The translations under genes were made by a program, and so were the position numbers. The notes below the pieces were generated by a model that searched no databases, was not told the DNA's origin, and worked only from the letters and a program-made list of their open reading frames with translations. Of a stretch of DNA of 64,000 bases, positions 21,885 through 34,179 are shown one piece after another (positions within the stretch are counted from its first letter, which is position 1; the number at the start of each line of letters is the position of its first letter). Source of the stretch: Melieria omissa (Eukaryota > Arthropoda > Insecta > Diptera > Ulidiidae). The DNA lies in NCBI GenBank assembly GCA_963971225.1, contig OZ020267.1:32255298-32319297 (forward strand), written 5' to 3'.

Positions 21885-23437
21885 GCTTACACTGGATGGC
21901 TTTAGAAAGATAAGATTTCATACTAAAGAAACTTCTCAGACAATTCTTTGATTGTTTAACTCAGTTTTTTTTAATCGTTCATCAAAGATGTACATAAGCA
22001 AAGGGAGAAAACATAAGCTAAATGACGTTAGGAAGATCACATTTCATACTAAAGAAACTTTTCATACTCTTTTGTGTTTGTTTGTTTGATTCACTTTTGC
22101 TTGAGCGAGTCTCAAAAATTGACATCACTAAAAAAGTAATACGTTCAATAGCGTTAAAAAGACAGGATTTTATACTAAAGAAACTTTTCAGACACTTTTG
22201 TAATTGCTTAACTCAGTTTTGTTTAATCGTTCATCAAAGAAGTAGATCAGCAAAGAGACTTGTACTAAAGAAACTTCTCAGACTCTTCTGTGTTTGATTC
22301 ACTTTTGCTTGAGCGGGTTTCAAAAATTGACATCACTAACTAAAAGTAATACGTTGTAAAGCGTTAAAAACACAAGATTTCGTACTAAAGAAACTTTTCA
22401 GACACTTTTGTGATTACTTAATTCAGTTTTGTTGAATTGTTCATCAAAGATGTACATCAGCAAAGATAAAATATTTTAATAATTTTTATATGGTGTTAAA
22501 AATATAATATTTCATACTAAGGAAACTTCTCAGACACCTTTTTGATTGCTTAGATCAGTTTTGTTTAATCGTTTATCAAAGACGTACATCAGCAAAGGGG
22601 GAAAAAATACGCTAAATGACGTTAGATAGATAAGATTTCAGACTAAAGAAACTTCTCTAACTCTTTTAGGTTTGTTTGATTCACTTTTGCTTGAACGAGT
22701 CTCAAAAATAGACTTCACTTAAAAAAAAATACGCTGTAAAGCGTTAAAAACATAAGATTTCGTACTAAAGAAACTTTTCAGACAGTTTTGTAATTGTTTG
22801 ACTCAGTTTTGTTTGAGAGCATTTCAAAGATGGACATCAACTAAGATAAAATAAGCTGGATCACGCTAGAAAGATAAGATTTTGTACTAAAGAAACTTCT
22901 CAGACAGTTTTGTGATTGCTTGACTCAGGTTTGCTTGAGCAATTCTCAAAAATGAACATTACTAAAAAAAAAGGAATACGCTGGATAGCGTTAAAAAGAT
23001 AAGATTTCGTACTAAAGAAATTTCTGAGGCAGTTTTGTGATTTCTTGACACAATTTTGCTTGAGCGAGTCTTAGAAATGGACATCGGAAAAGAGAAAATA
23101 AGGCCTTAAAAACAAATGTGTACATACTAAGAAAAGCTTTTCAGACAGTTTTGAGTTTGTTTTACTCAATTTTGCTTGAGCAAGTATCAAAAATGGACAT
23201 CAGTAATGAGAAAATAAGCTGGATGGCGTTAAAAAGATAAGATTTCGTACTAAAGAAACTTCTCAGACAGTTTTGTGATTGCTTAATCCAACTTAGCCTG
23301 AGCTAACCTCAAAAATTTACATCAGCAAAAAAGAAAATACGCTGGATGACATTAGCAAGATCAGATTTCAAACTAAAGAAACTTTTCAGACAGTCTTGTG
23401 ATTGCTTAACTCAGTCTTGTTTCCTCGCGCATCAAAG
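21885..23437 (+). repeat. ~120 bp mariner-derived satellite, array A (13 units)
   Basis: Thirteen tandem units are marked by (G/C)TACTAAAGAAACTT(C/T)TCAGAC near 21921, 22041, 22164, 22266, 22384, 22505, 22643, 22764, 22886, 23011, 23130, 23249 and 23362. Many units contain ATGGACATCA-CAAAGA-AAAATACGCTGGATGGCGTT or variants. Units alternate between a TTGATTGCTTAACTCAG form and a TTTGATTCACTTTTGCTTGAGCG form, a higher-order pattern. The last unit passes without a break into the mariner coding relic at 23438. Confidence 0.9.
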
Positions 23438-23958
23438 ATGAACATCATTAAATAGTAAATACGCCATTTTTTACAGTTTTTCTTCAATAAAAGCTTCTGA
23501 AAATGTGAAGTGTTCATAATTCCGATACTGTAACAGCTGTCAATCCAGTTCCGCTAATTCTAATGTCAAATATGGACGCTCTGGAAGATCAATTATCAAA
23601 AATTTTAACAAAATCGTGGCAATCGTTGGGTGTGATCGGTTTCGATTTTCTAGATGCTAAACATTGCACAAAAAATCTTTTGGAACCACTTGACTGAGGC
23701 TGAATACAAAAACAAGTTCGAAGGGAGAAGCTATGGGTGCCACAGGAGTCTATGGAAAAATCTTCATAGACTCCATTTTCATCTGCTAATTGCTGCTGAA
23801 TTGAAATAAAATCGATGCATTTCTGAGGCGAACAATGACTGGTGATGAAACGTGACTCACTGACAACAATGTGAAGTGAAAACAGTCGTTGTCGAATCGC
23901 CAACAAACCAGCGCAAACGATGGCCAAGCCTGGCTTGATGGTAAGGAAAGCCTTGCTG
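23438..23958 (+). pseudogene. Dead mariner transposase (N-terminal half)
   Basis: Reading from ATG 23438 through several frame changes and stops gives mariner pieces in the right order. First is an N-terminus containing IRHFLQFFFNKS (helix-turn-helix region). Next is NSNVKYGRSGRS-like sequence (the FDVKDAPRSGRP linker). Then come KIFWNHLTEAEYKNKFE, WVPQES, and LLN-NKIDAFLRRTMTGDET with the first catalytic Asp (TGDE). The readable sequence ends NNVK, then MAKPGLMVRKALL. It stops where a non-LTR sequence begins. It cannot make protein. The relic at 52305 starts the same way. The family is IS630-Tc1-mariner, D,D34D; the subfamily is not assigned. Confidence 0.85.
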
Positions 23959-25522
23959 GGGCTACTTCTGGCCCGTCGTTAGATGCCCTGGTGAATCTGC
24001 CTTCACTTGATGTTTTCATCCAAGGAGAGGCCCTCAAGTTCATATGAAGACTAAAGCATAGTAATTGCCTGATGGTATGCCGCCTGTCCGGCACTGGTAG
24101 TATTGCTGGTGCCGATATCGACACTTCGGTCACGTCCATGCTCCTTGACTCCATGCCTTCAACCGTCATACTAAAAAAGCGGCTCACTCTTGGTCAGACC
24201 CTGAGAATGAGCCCAGCTAACACTGCTTCCGTATATTAACGGAAGGCTCCAAAACAGAACAGGGTTCTGAGGCTGGTGTCTTCGTCGAATCATATGGGGC
24301 TCGCCGGTTCTTTTTTCCTAAGCTCACACGCATCTGTGTGTCAAGCATAGGTGCATGCCATACTTGAGGCAATGAACTTTGTTGTAGGGATCAGATAGAA
24401 AGGCATCTCTGTGTCTGTAGCAATAGCCAGGCTGCGATCGTGACCTTGGAAAGCCCTCCAACCACCTCTACGCTAGACAAGTCCAGCAAATCTAAGCTAA
24501 CCTATGTCGGCGAAGATAATAGCCTGACTTTACTTGGGTCCCGAGACCTGCAGGAATTGCGGGTAACGAGACCTCTGGCTCCATACCTAGAATGGGCTCT
24601 GAAACTGAGTTTATCGTAGCTGAGTCTGTTCTACCTCTCCCATTTGTGGCCATCAAAGCCCTTGATAACAAATGGATCTGAGAGCAGCTGCAGTTGGAAA
24701 CAAAACTTTCTGTCATCTCTGGCAAATGCTCACAGTTTCTTCTGTGCACTATGTCCTGCCTATGGGAAGTACGATGAGATGACGCACCACTTACTGTGTG
24801 TCTGCTCCACGGACGCCTAAATCAGGTTTAAAAAGTTTGGCACTGTTGTGTTAAGAAGCGTCCACCTTAGCTCCTTGGGAAGGAAGCTAAGTTAGAGAGG
24901 CCAACTTGTGGAAGAAGCACACTTATGGACACTCGGGGATTCTAAGGTTATTTGAGAGGCCGGGTACCGAGTATCAGCTAGACTTTAGCACAAACACTCT
25001 GATCTCATACCTCGGTCATCACCGAGTCACTCTCTACTGGGTTCCCTGCATTGAACGAAGCAGCGGACGAGATGGCAAGAAAGCGGGTTCCCTTGCCTAT
25101 CACCGAAGTACGAGTAGATAACTCTGTGCTTCCTACGATATCTGCCATATATACATTGACAGATTGAGCAAAACGAACATGGAATCCTCAAGGCAGAGGA
25201 GTCGCTCCCTTTTCTTGAGGAACACACGATTCAGACTGTCTTTCAGTCGAACCTCTTTTAGAGTCATCACTGAACACTGCACCGTTGAATCTATGCCTGT
25301 CAAATGGCGCCTCTCGTTCAGCAATGTCTGCAGAAGCGATGCTGGGATGAAGAAAAAGTAGAAAGGGATCAACACTTCCTATGCCACTGCCCGGTTCTGC
25401 AGGAATGCTGACTCCGTACCATGGGGCCAAGATTCCTTGTGGATCTGGCTTGCATGGCAAAAGTTGAAATTCCGGATCTACTTTCTTTTATTAGGAGATC
25501 GAACTGGCTTACCCTGGATTGA
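23959..25522 (+). pseudogene. Degenerate non-LTR retrotransposon ORF2, C-terminal part (RNase H and tail)
   Basis: Pieces appear in order but in shifting frames. PSLDALVNLPSLDVFIQGEA is the RT thumb/linker region. LTEGSKTEQGSEAGVFVES is an RNase H start (TDGS-like, the first Asp replaced). SNSQAAIVTLESPPTTSTL is the DSQAAI block with Asp changed to Asn. LYWVPCIER and EAADEMARKRVPLPITEV form the WVPGH and AADEMARKG region. KRCWDEEKVERDQHFLCHCP is a C-terminal Cys/His motif, and the tail AKVEIPDLLSFIRRSNWLTL ends in TGA at 25520-25522. The same tail recurs at 33.8 and 34.1 kb. It probably inserted 5'-truncated into the mariner relic. Confidence 0.8.
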
Positions 25523-26067
25523 GACTCCAAACATTTGGCCCATTTTGAGTGGAACTCCGGTCTCTGTGCCGCACAGCCCCTTCCCTACTTAAACTAACAT
25601 AGCTTCTTGGATCCCAACCAGGATCTATTCAGATTTCTCCGGAGGTCGAGCAGATTCAAACACATTAACAAGAAGCATCAAGTTGCAGTACAATGGTATG
25701 TATTGCCTTAGTGCTAAGTGAAAAAAACAACAACAAAGATCTTTGCCAGTTGTCGTATGGTTCGAAACCCCAAAAAAGCTAAAGTACCCCACCGATTGTA
25801 GATAAATAAAACACCATTTCGCATATAGTACATTATTATATGAATTGTATTTATTTATTTCAGTTGATTTATTTCATTATTTTTACGTCTGTATTTGATA
25901 TATCATATGTATATAATTTTTATAATTATTTGGTAAATATTTGTTTTTGTTTTACTTGTCAGAGTAGTTGTCTTGCTTAATATTTAACTGCTTGATTTGG
26001 ATTTTTGCTTTCATTATTTAGTTGTTGTATCATTAAACGGTTAGTTTTTCTGTGTTTGTCTCTATGT
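25523..26067. other. Probable non-LTR 3' UTR, then unique sequence
   Basis: The first 200-250 bases after the stop likely belong to the retrotransposon 3' region. They end near an A-rich AAAAAACAACAACAAAG (about 25722-25738). A clear poly-A tail and target duplication are not visible. The rest is unique AT-rich DNA. Confidence 0.35.
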
Positions 26068-26560
26068 GTGTGTGTGTGTATGTGTGTGTGTGTGTGAGAG
26101 AGAGTATTTGAGTTTGTATTTTTTACAATTCAATTAAATGATCCCTACGAGTTGTTCATATATTTATTTTTTTTTAATATTAATTATTCATAATTTTGGT
26201 TGTTTTGTTTTTGTGTTTTTGCATTGTCAGCGTATGCGCGCAAGTGGTTTATATGGTTTTGGATTTGTTGTTTGTTGTGTTTTTATGGTTTGGAGATTTT
26301 TGTGTTTTATGGTTTTAGAATTTTTGTGTTTTTATTATTGGTTTGAATTTTGTGTTTTTTTATTGGTTTGAATTTTGTGTTTTTTGGTTTTTATGGTTTT
26401 CAATGTTTGTGTTTTTTTATGGTTTGAATTTCGAGTTTTTTGGTTTTAATGATTTTGGGATTTTTGTGTTTTCTGGTTTTAATGATTTTGGATTTTTGTG
26501 TTTTTCGGTTTTAGTATTTTTTGGATTTATTGTTTTTGCTTTTGTGATTTTTGTTATTTT
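26068..26560. repeat. GT/GA microsatellite and TTTTGTGTTTTATGG-type minisatellite
   Basis: 26068-26104 is (GT)n grading into GAGAGA. From about 26250 to 26560 the sequence consists of imperfect short units such as TTTTTGTGTTTTATGGTTT and GGTTTTAATGATTTTGG. Long Phe/Val/Cys-rich frames here (26138-26570) are repeat artefacts. Confidence 0.85.
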
Positions 26561-29489
26561 TTGTTGTTAATTGTTTGTTTTTATTCTTTACTTAATAAAA
26601 TTGTATTGTTTTTTTTTTAGTTTAGAAGTTTTGTGTGTCGTTTTGCTTGATTTGTTTGTGTTGGATTTAAAGTAAGTTGCGCAGCTGCTGCGATTTATTT
26701 AGACTTTTTTCTTCTTTTCTTCTAACTTTTGAACAGAACATGTGCGCCAACTTGTCCACACGTCTCTACATGTCTCTGACACTTTGACATATTCACGTCT
26801 GTGGCATTTAGTTGCACATCTATTTGTCTCAATATTTTGCATGAAGGAGGCAGGGGCGTGAATTTTGTTTGGGGGGGCGGAGAGGGAAGAAAACAAGCTG
26901 CGCACTGGCAGCTGAACACTAAAGCAAGAACTAATATTTGCCTATCTTAATGTTGTGTTAGCTCTTTTGTTTTTAATTTTTTAATTCAAATTTATCTGGT
27001 TTTGCTGTCTTATTGTTGTTGTTGTTGTGGGCTGAATCCCTTAACCTATTTTTGAATTCGAATATAATGAAGAGAATTGTGGCTGATGTCTGTTTGCATG
27101 TTACAGTCAAATATTCCTTCAACTATTCGCTTCATGAGTGAATGGGACAAATATTATTGTTGTTGTTGTGGCTGTTGCTGTCATGGGTACATTTCAATTG
27201 GCTGCTTAATGCTTCTTTGTGACAACAACTTCAACTGATTTGATTTGATCTGTTCTGCACTTAACGGCTCAAGCAAGCAATCAAAAAAGAATTCAATTAT
27301 TGTTTGATTTCTATGTTAAATTGTTGTTGTCTTTAGTGTTTTGCACACTAAACAAAAATTTAGCCAAGTTAATGTTGCAATGCTTTGTTTTAGGTTGTTT
27401 GGAGGCTTTATTTTTATTTTTATTATTGTTGTTGTTGTTGTTGGCTGCTGCAGCTGACAAACCAAAACAAAAGACGCAAAGTCAGCATTTCTCAGCTCAG
27501 CTGTGGCCGTATGCGTGTCTGCGGTGCTCTAACCTCAATCTTACCATAATTTTTGTATATATGTATGTATGTATTTATTTATTCATATATATATATATTT
27601 CATATATATATATAAGTATTGAACATCATTGTTTAAGCGCTAAAATCAAAGGGTATAAAAATGTTGTTGTTGCTACTTTGTTGCTACATTCTTGTTTGTT
27701 CGGCTTCATTCGAAAAGTTCAACACAAATGCAAATACAAATACAAATACACGGCACCCAAAACTTAGTTATACCATTTGTTTTCTTTTTTTTTGTTTTTT
27801 ACTAATTAAGAACACATAATTTTCCTTTGTTTTTGTGTTGTTTTTTTTTGTTTAGTTTGTTTTTTTGTTTATAATTTTTGTTTTTGCAAAACATTTTCAT
27901 TATTGAATTTTATTTTAGTACATTTTAGCATATTTTCTAGCATGTGGCAACGCCTGCGCCTCAAATTGTATTCGTTTTGCATGAAAGTCACACACACACC
28001 TACCAGCAGATTTTTTATTTATTAATTTTTTTTTTGTGTAAAATATTTGCCCATACAAATACAAATACACATACTGCAACATTGTTATTATTCATCTATT
28101 TTACTTTCTTCTTCTTCTACTTCAATTTCTTCTTCTTCTACTTCCATATCTTCTTCTTCTACTCGCTCTTCATCCACTTCTTCTACTCTTTCTCTGTGTC
28201 CACATTTTTACTGCTCGTTGCTAAAACACCCAAGTTGTATCATTGTGCATTGTTGTTCAAGTGTATTGTTGTTGTTGTTGTTTGGTTTTATTTAGCGCCC
28301 TTTTTTGCATTGTTGTTGTTGTTAAATAAATAAATAGGCCATATAGTGATATGTATTTGATATTTATACATATAAAACCATTTTGCTGAATACGCAATTT
28401 TCACTTTAACTACTAAACACTGTGTACATTAATGCTAATTTTTTTCACTTTACTGTAATTTTAAATCATTTATTTCAATTTTTATTTTTTCTTCACATTT
28501 CCTTATTCAACTTGTAATTGTAGTTTCTAATGATTTCCGCTTCCGATATTTAATCTAAATTTTTACTATTCATGTAAATTTTTCATATGTCTTGTGCCAC
28601 TTGAAAGTTTTGCATGCATTTTCATGACGTTGTATTAGTGTGTGTGTTTGAATGTGTGTTTAGGTGATTGATTTAGTTTTTCTTAACACATGTGTTCTCT
28701 TAAATTCTGACATGTTTTCTGTGTCTAAAACTTTTTTGTTGCTGCTTTTTGTTTTTATTTTTTATTTGTTTCCTTTGTATTTCACTTGTAACGTGTTCCT
28801 TTTATTATCAGATGTCATAGCTGATATAATTTAATATTTAATAATTGTATTGTAGCTATTTGTAATCAAAGAATGCCCACTACACAACTGGATTCCTCTA
28901 TTAATTATAAATAAATTATATACACTTAACTATTTCGAAAATGTCTCATGCTGGAAATCAATCATTGAACCGAAGCGATGCACTTAGATGGTAGTTGATG
29001 TGAGTAAAAACTCATAGTCGAGTGAAAAGTGAGAGTGGTAAAGAGTGCGAGTAAATTATTGAGTAGACAGTGATTCCTATTGTGCTGTGATTTCCACAAA
29101 AAAAAACGTTTCTTAATACTACGGAAAGTTGGAGTACAGGGTGGCAACACTTGCCTGAGTGTTTGGTGAACTCATTTACTACGGTGGTTCTCCGACCTGA
29201 CCAGTTCTAATCTAATATACTTAAATAAGGTTCTAAGAGTAGTTTTAGAAAATGTTTTACTTTTTCAACTGCAGTTCAATTAACACTTTAATAAAAAACT
29301 AAAACAAGTCTTTATTGGGAAAAAATCATTTCGAGGTAGCGGACAGGAACAAACAATGAAAATTTGCACTGGGGATTGGGAATAGTTTAGGATTAAGAAG
29401 ATGAAAGGACAAAAAACTGGTTAAAGAGAAGAAAAAGTATCAAACCAGGCAAGGTTGATTGATAAAGGGAGATAAAAGAAGTGTTTAAA
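26561..29489. other. No gene recognised; simple-sequence-rich DNA
   Basis: AT-rich and TTG-rich DNA. Short tracts of GTT (27018-27035, 27160-27180, 27425-27450, 28265-28325), TATA (27580-27612) and CTT/TTC (28098-28190) occur. The frames here (for example 27300-27767 and 27944-28333) run through these repeats and show no domain. A region of unique sequence lies at 28330-29480. Confidence 0.5.
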
Positions 29490-30865
29490 GCTAAAACTGC
29501 GGACGATATCAAAGACACAAACCATGTATCCAATGGAAAAACCATTTCAAAGGATCGCAGCCAAACAATAAATGGAAATGGTTTGGGAAAACTTGAGGGT
29601 TTAAAAGATGAAAACCAATAAAACCAGTTAAAGAGAGAAAAAGTATCAAATTAGCGAAGTTCTATTGATACAAACAGAGAAAGGAAGTCTTTAACAAAGA
29701 CGCGAACCATATATTATATATCAAGCTTCTTTTGATAGAAAGCGATTAAAAAGATTATAGAAGTGTTTCAAGCTGAAACTGCGGAACGATATCATAGACG
29801 CAAACCATGTACCCAATCGAAAACCACCATCCAAGCTTCTATTGATAGAAAGAGATTAAAAAGATCATAGAAGAGTTTCAAGCTGAAACTGCGGAACGAT
29901 AACAAAGACACAAACCATATATCCAAAAGAAAAACCACTTCTATTGATAGACAAATATTGAAAAGATTATAGAAGAGTTTCAAGCTGAATTTGCCAAAGG
30001 ATATCAAAGACGCAAACCATATATCCAATCGAAAAACCACCACCATAGCTTCTAGTTATTCATAGAATAAATTGAAAAGATAATAGAACAGTTTAAGGCT
30101 GTAACAGCGGCACGATATCAAAGACACAAACTAGCTATCCAATGGAAAAACCACCATCTTAGCTTCTATTGATAGAAAAAGATTTTAAGCTGAAACTGTG
30201 GAATGATATCAAAGACGCAAACAATGTATCCAATTGAAAAACCACCATCTAACCTTTTAGGTATTCATAGAAAAAGATTGAAAAGAGAATAGAAGAGATA
30301 AAGGCTAAAGCGGCGGCTCGATAACAAAGACGCAAGCCATGTATCCTATTGAAAAACTACCATCTAAGCTTCTCTTCATAAAAAAAGACTGAAAAGATGA
30401 TAAAAGAGATTTAAGCTGAAACTGTGGAACGATATCAAAGACTTAAACCATGTATCCGATAGAAAAACCACCATCTAAGATTCTAGTTATTCATAGAAAA
30501 AGATTGAAAAGACAATAGAAAAATTTTAAGCTGAAATCACGGAACGAGAACAAAGACGCAATTCATATATCCAATGGAAAAACCACCATCTAAGCCTCTA
30601 TTCATAGAAAAAGATTGAAAAGAGGTTAGATCAGTTTCAAGCTGAAACTGTTGGGCGATATCAAAGACGCAAACCATGTATCCAATTGAAAATCCACTGG
30701 CACAAGCAATAGAAATGGATGGATTGAGGAAAACAGGAACTTAAAAAGATGGGAGAACAATAAAACCAGTTAAAGTCGTCTTGTGTCTTGTAGCAAATAA
30801 CCCAAACTTCCATTGATAGAATAAGGTGAAACTGATGTGAAAGTTCAAACACCTCTTGACTATCA
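29490..30865. repeat. ~110-118 bp tandem repeat (~11 units)
   Basis: Units carry CAAAGACGCAAACCATGTAT, CCAAT-GAAAAACCACCATCT, AAGCTTCTATTGATAGAAA, GATTGAAAAGATTATAGAAG and TTTCAAGCTGAAACTGCGGA. They recur from about 29505 to 30663 at roughly 110-base spacing. Divergence between units is moderate. Origin unknown. Confidence 0.85.
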
Positions 30866-31049
30866 AATGGACTATCCTATCCTATCCTGACTATCAAATG
30901 GACCTAAATCTGTCATATTTTCCATAAAGAGCTTTAAGGTTTTACTCTGTTAGATTTTCTGTTGTTATGGTCACTGTGTAGATCTCACAGTTCATATCAA
31001 TTAGTGACCTTTTTTTAGAAAAATTTCAGATATGAAAACTTGTAAAAAA

Positions 31050-31690
31050 ATACAACATCTTAACCCCGGTTCACATGGGAGTCCTTAGCAATATGTCTTC
31101 AAAAAAAAGTATGATTGAGCACTGTGATTCAGACGTCCCCTAAGTAAAGAAGAAGATAGAAGGTGTCGTCTACGAGACAATTAACATGGAACGCTTTTCG
31201 TGCACTGCATGTATGATCTGTTCAGTTCTCACAGCTCAACTCGGTTGACTGTGCCAAGTCTTGACTACAACTCTAGTATTAAATTGACCCTTGTGATATC
31301 ATCAGAAAAGAGCCATTTGCTTGTATCCATTTGTTGGGAATTAGTAAAATCATATCTTATCATGGAGACCATGTGATCTTTACTGTTTCTATTAGTGACA
31401 AATATTTAAAAAACCTATAGGTATTAAATTTTATTGAATTATTAAATATCTTAATCCTGCTGCACATAAGAATCCGAAGCCATTCGCTTGTGCTTGCAGA
31501 AGAATTATGACTGAGCACTGTCACTCAGACGTTTTCCTTCAATAAGGATAACGCAACATCTGCGAGACAGTTGTAATGAAATGCTTTTCATACACTGTGT
31601 GTATGGTCTGATCAGTTCTTATAAGTCAGCTCGGTTGACTGTTGGAATATGTAGGAAAAAACATATCCCAACAAAGTCTTTGTTTGAGCG
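31050..31690. repeat. Two-unit tandem duplication, ~390-400 bp period
   Basis: Two diverged copies share TTAA-CC--TTCACATGGGAGTCC-like sequence, GATTGAGCACTGTGATTCAGACGT, CGAGACA-TT and CAGTTCTCACAGCTCAACTCGGTTGACTGT in pieces. They lie at about 31060-31260 and 31450-31650. Confidence 0.65.
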
Positions 31691-33420
31691 ACACTATAAG
31701 AGATTATTTAAGCATTCCATTTGCACTCGTCAGATTAAAAAATAGCTGGTCACATAGGAGGTACTTGCACAAATCTTTGGAAACTTTGACTTACTAGTTA
31801 TATTTATGAGTTCTTTCAGGTCATAGCCTCAACAAAAAGCGTATTCGATGCTGTTGTAGTTGGACTACCACAATGTTGTTTGCTCTGAATGAAAAAGAAG
31901 AAACGTTGCTATGGATAGATGATCCCAGTGTAGGAGAAGGTCTTTCATTGTTAAGGAACACAATAGATCAATACCGATTGCAGTGCACAAAGGTCCCAGT
32001 ACTATCTAATTGTCATGATGGATTGTTATACCACGTTAAGTAGGTAGTTCGGTAGATCGCCTCGAAGGCATCACTTAGGTTATCTGGATCGTAGTGCTAC
32101 CAAGTGAGGGTCTCTGCCTCAGTTCACATTTTTTAGCATCATTTTGAGACCCTGATGAATATATCAATGTGTCTGGGTGGCGCAAGAGTTGTTCGGTTCT
32201 GTTGTAGTTGGACTACGACAAAGTTCGTTGACTTTAAAATCATCGACGTAGTATGAAATCATTGTTAAGGGTAGTTTTCCCTGTCAAGTAGTTAGCACGT
32301 CTCGAAGACATCACTTAGGTCTTCTGGATCATAGTGTTACCAGGTGGGGGCCTCAGCTTCTAAGAGATATTTTGGGACCCTAATGAATCTGTTGATGTGT
32401 CTGGGTAGCGTAAAAGTTGTTTGTGGTCACGAATAAAGCGAAAAACATATTCAGTGCCGTTGTAGTTCAACTCCGATATAGTTTCTTGAGTTTTAAAAGA
32501 GAAGAACGGGCCATAGACCAATTGGAGAAGTTTCATCAATGTTAAAGAGTACGATAGCACAATATTGGTCGCCTTGGATAACTTCCCCGTACTATCAAAT
32601 CTTCGTTAAGAGTTATTTTGCCCTGTCAAGTAGGTAGCACATCGCGAGGATATCACTTAGGTTATCTGGATCACAGTGTTTCCACGTGGGGCCTCTGTTT
32701 CTACAATTCGCATTAGTGAGACGCCATTTTGGGAGCCTGATGAATCTATCAATGTGTACGGGTGGCGTCTTTTTCAGGGTTTGCATATGTAAGAGTTGTT
32801 TGAGGTCATGAGTACCTATAACGAAAAACGTATTCGGTGCTATTGTAGTTGAGCTACGATCAGGTTCATTGACTTCTTAAGGAGAAGAACCGGCCATAGG
32901 CCAAATTGGGAAGCTCTATCAATCTAAAGAAGCACAATAGATTAGTATTGGTCGCCTTGGACAACAGTCCCGTACTATCAAATCATCTTTAAGGGTTCTT
33001 CTGTGCTGTTAAGAAGTTAGCACGTCTCGAGGGCATCAATTAGGCTATCAGGATCATAATGTCACAACGTGGATCACACATTTTGTGAGAGCTACTTTGT
33101 GGCTCTGATAAATCTGTCTATGTTTTTTCGTGGAGTCTTCTTTAGGTCCTTTAGATAACATGGATAGTGTTCCCAATGTCCAATTAGGACATTAGGACGA
33201 CAGTTACGAGACCTTTTAAGTCAACTTATTTCGAATCGACTCAAATCATGGTAATAGGTTGTTATACTTCATTCAGTAGGTAGGATGTCTCGAGGACATC
33301 CCTTGTAATAGGTTGTTATACTTCGTTCGGTAGGTAGGATGTCTCAAGGACATACACGTAAGTGATGTACCACATTTTGTGAGCACTAATGAATCTATTT
33401 TTTTAACTTGAGAAAGTTTG
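31691..33420. repeat. Long-period (~260-380 bp) tandem repeat (~5 units)
   Basis: Units share a run ending TGTTGTAGTTGGACTACGA, then GAGAAGA-C-GGCCATAG, TATCAAATCATC-TTAAGGGT, a GTAGGTAGCACGTCTCGAGG-CATCACTTAGG segment and GTTATCTGGATCATAGTG. Anchors near 31850, 32200, 32460 and 32840 show uneven spacing, so internal deletions have occurred. Further partial units lie at 33230-33360. Confidence 0.7.
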
Positions 33421-33569
33421 CATGATTCCCAGATACTCGGTTATGCAAAAAGTTTTGAATTGCGACAATGATCCTGGCATCATTAGATCACTTTAGACTT
33501 AGGTATGGTGAATTCATATTTAAAACACTTCATGCAAACATTGCCAGGAACAACATGTTTTTTTTTATA

Positions 33570-34179
33570 GAAATCTAATCCAGCTAATCGAATAGTCTTC
33601 CGGGCCCCTTCCTTTCCTTAAAGAAACCGCGAGTGGTACTGTCTCTGGTTCGAATTTCCAACTACAGGACACAGCACTATTGGGTTTATGCTCAGTAAAT
33701 GGCACCACTCGTCCAGTCATATCAGTAGAAACTGCGGAGATAGCGAAAAAGTAGAAATGATACGACACTCGTACCCTCGGTTTAAGATTTCTGACGGACT
33801 TGGCAAAAGTTGAAATCTCGGATCTGCTTTCTTTTATTTGGAATCTTATAGCATTAATAGTTTTATTTTGGTCGGAATCAACTAATCGAATAGTCTGCCC
33901 GGTATGGCCTTTCCTTTACTTCAGAAGAACTCGTGTTGTACTGTCTCTGGTTCGAATCTCAAGCTACAGGACACAGTACTATTGGGTCTGAGCTCAGTAA
34001 ATGGCACCACTCGTCCAATCCTATTAGTAGAAACTGTGGAGATAAAGAAAAGTTAGAAGCGATACAACACTTGACGACTCTATACCTTGGGTTTAAGATT
34101 CCTGACGGACCTGGAAAAGATTGAAATCTCGAATCTGCTTTCTTTTATTGGGAGCTCGAACTGGTTTGCCCCAGACTGA
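33570..34179 (+). pseudogene. Duplicated C-terminal tail of a non-LTR retrotransposon
   Basis: Two copies of the same 3' ORF2 tail lie head to tail with a 298-base period (CTAATCGAATAG at 33584 and 33882). The second reads TGHSTIGSELSKWHHSSN, then ISRNCGDKEKLEAIQHL (the usual TGH-IG---KM and C--C-DEEE--H region), then KIEISNLLSFIGSSNWFAP ending at TGA 34177-34179. The first has the same order with AKVEISDLLSFI. The tail matches AKVEIPDLLSFIRRSNWLTL at 25.5 kb, so all three belong to one family. Several frameshifts and missing cysteines mark it as dead. Confidence 0.75.

Noticed and set aside
27300..28333. 155- and 129-codon plus frames
   Set aside because: They read through GTT, TATA and CTT simple repeats and have low-complexity products.
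29490..30865. Regularly spaced repeats as a CRISPR array
   Set aside because: The whole unit is repeated, with no constant repeat and unique spacers, and the DNA is eukaryotic.
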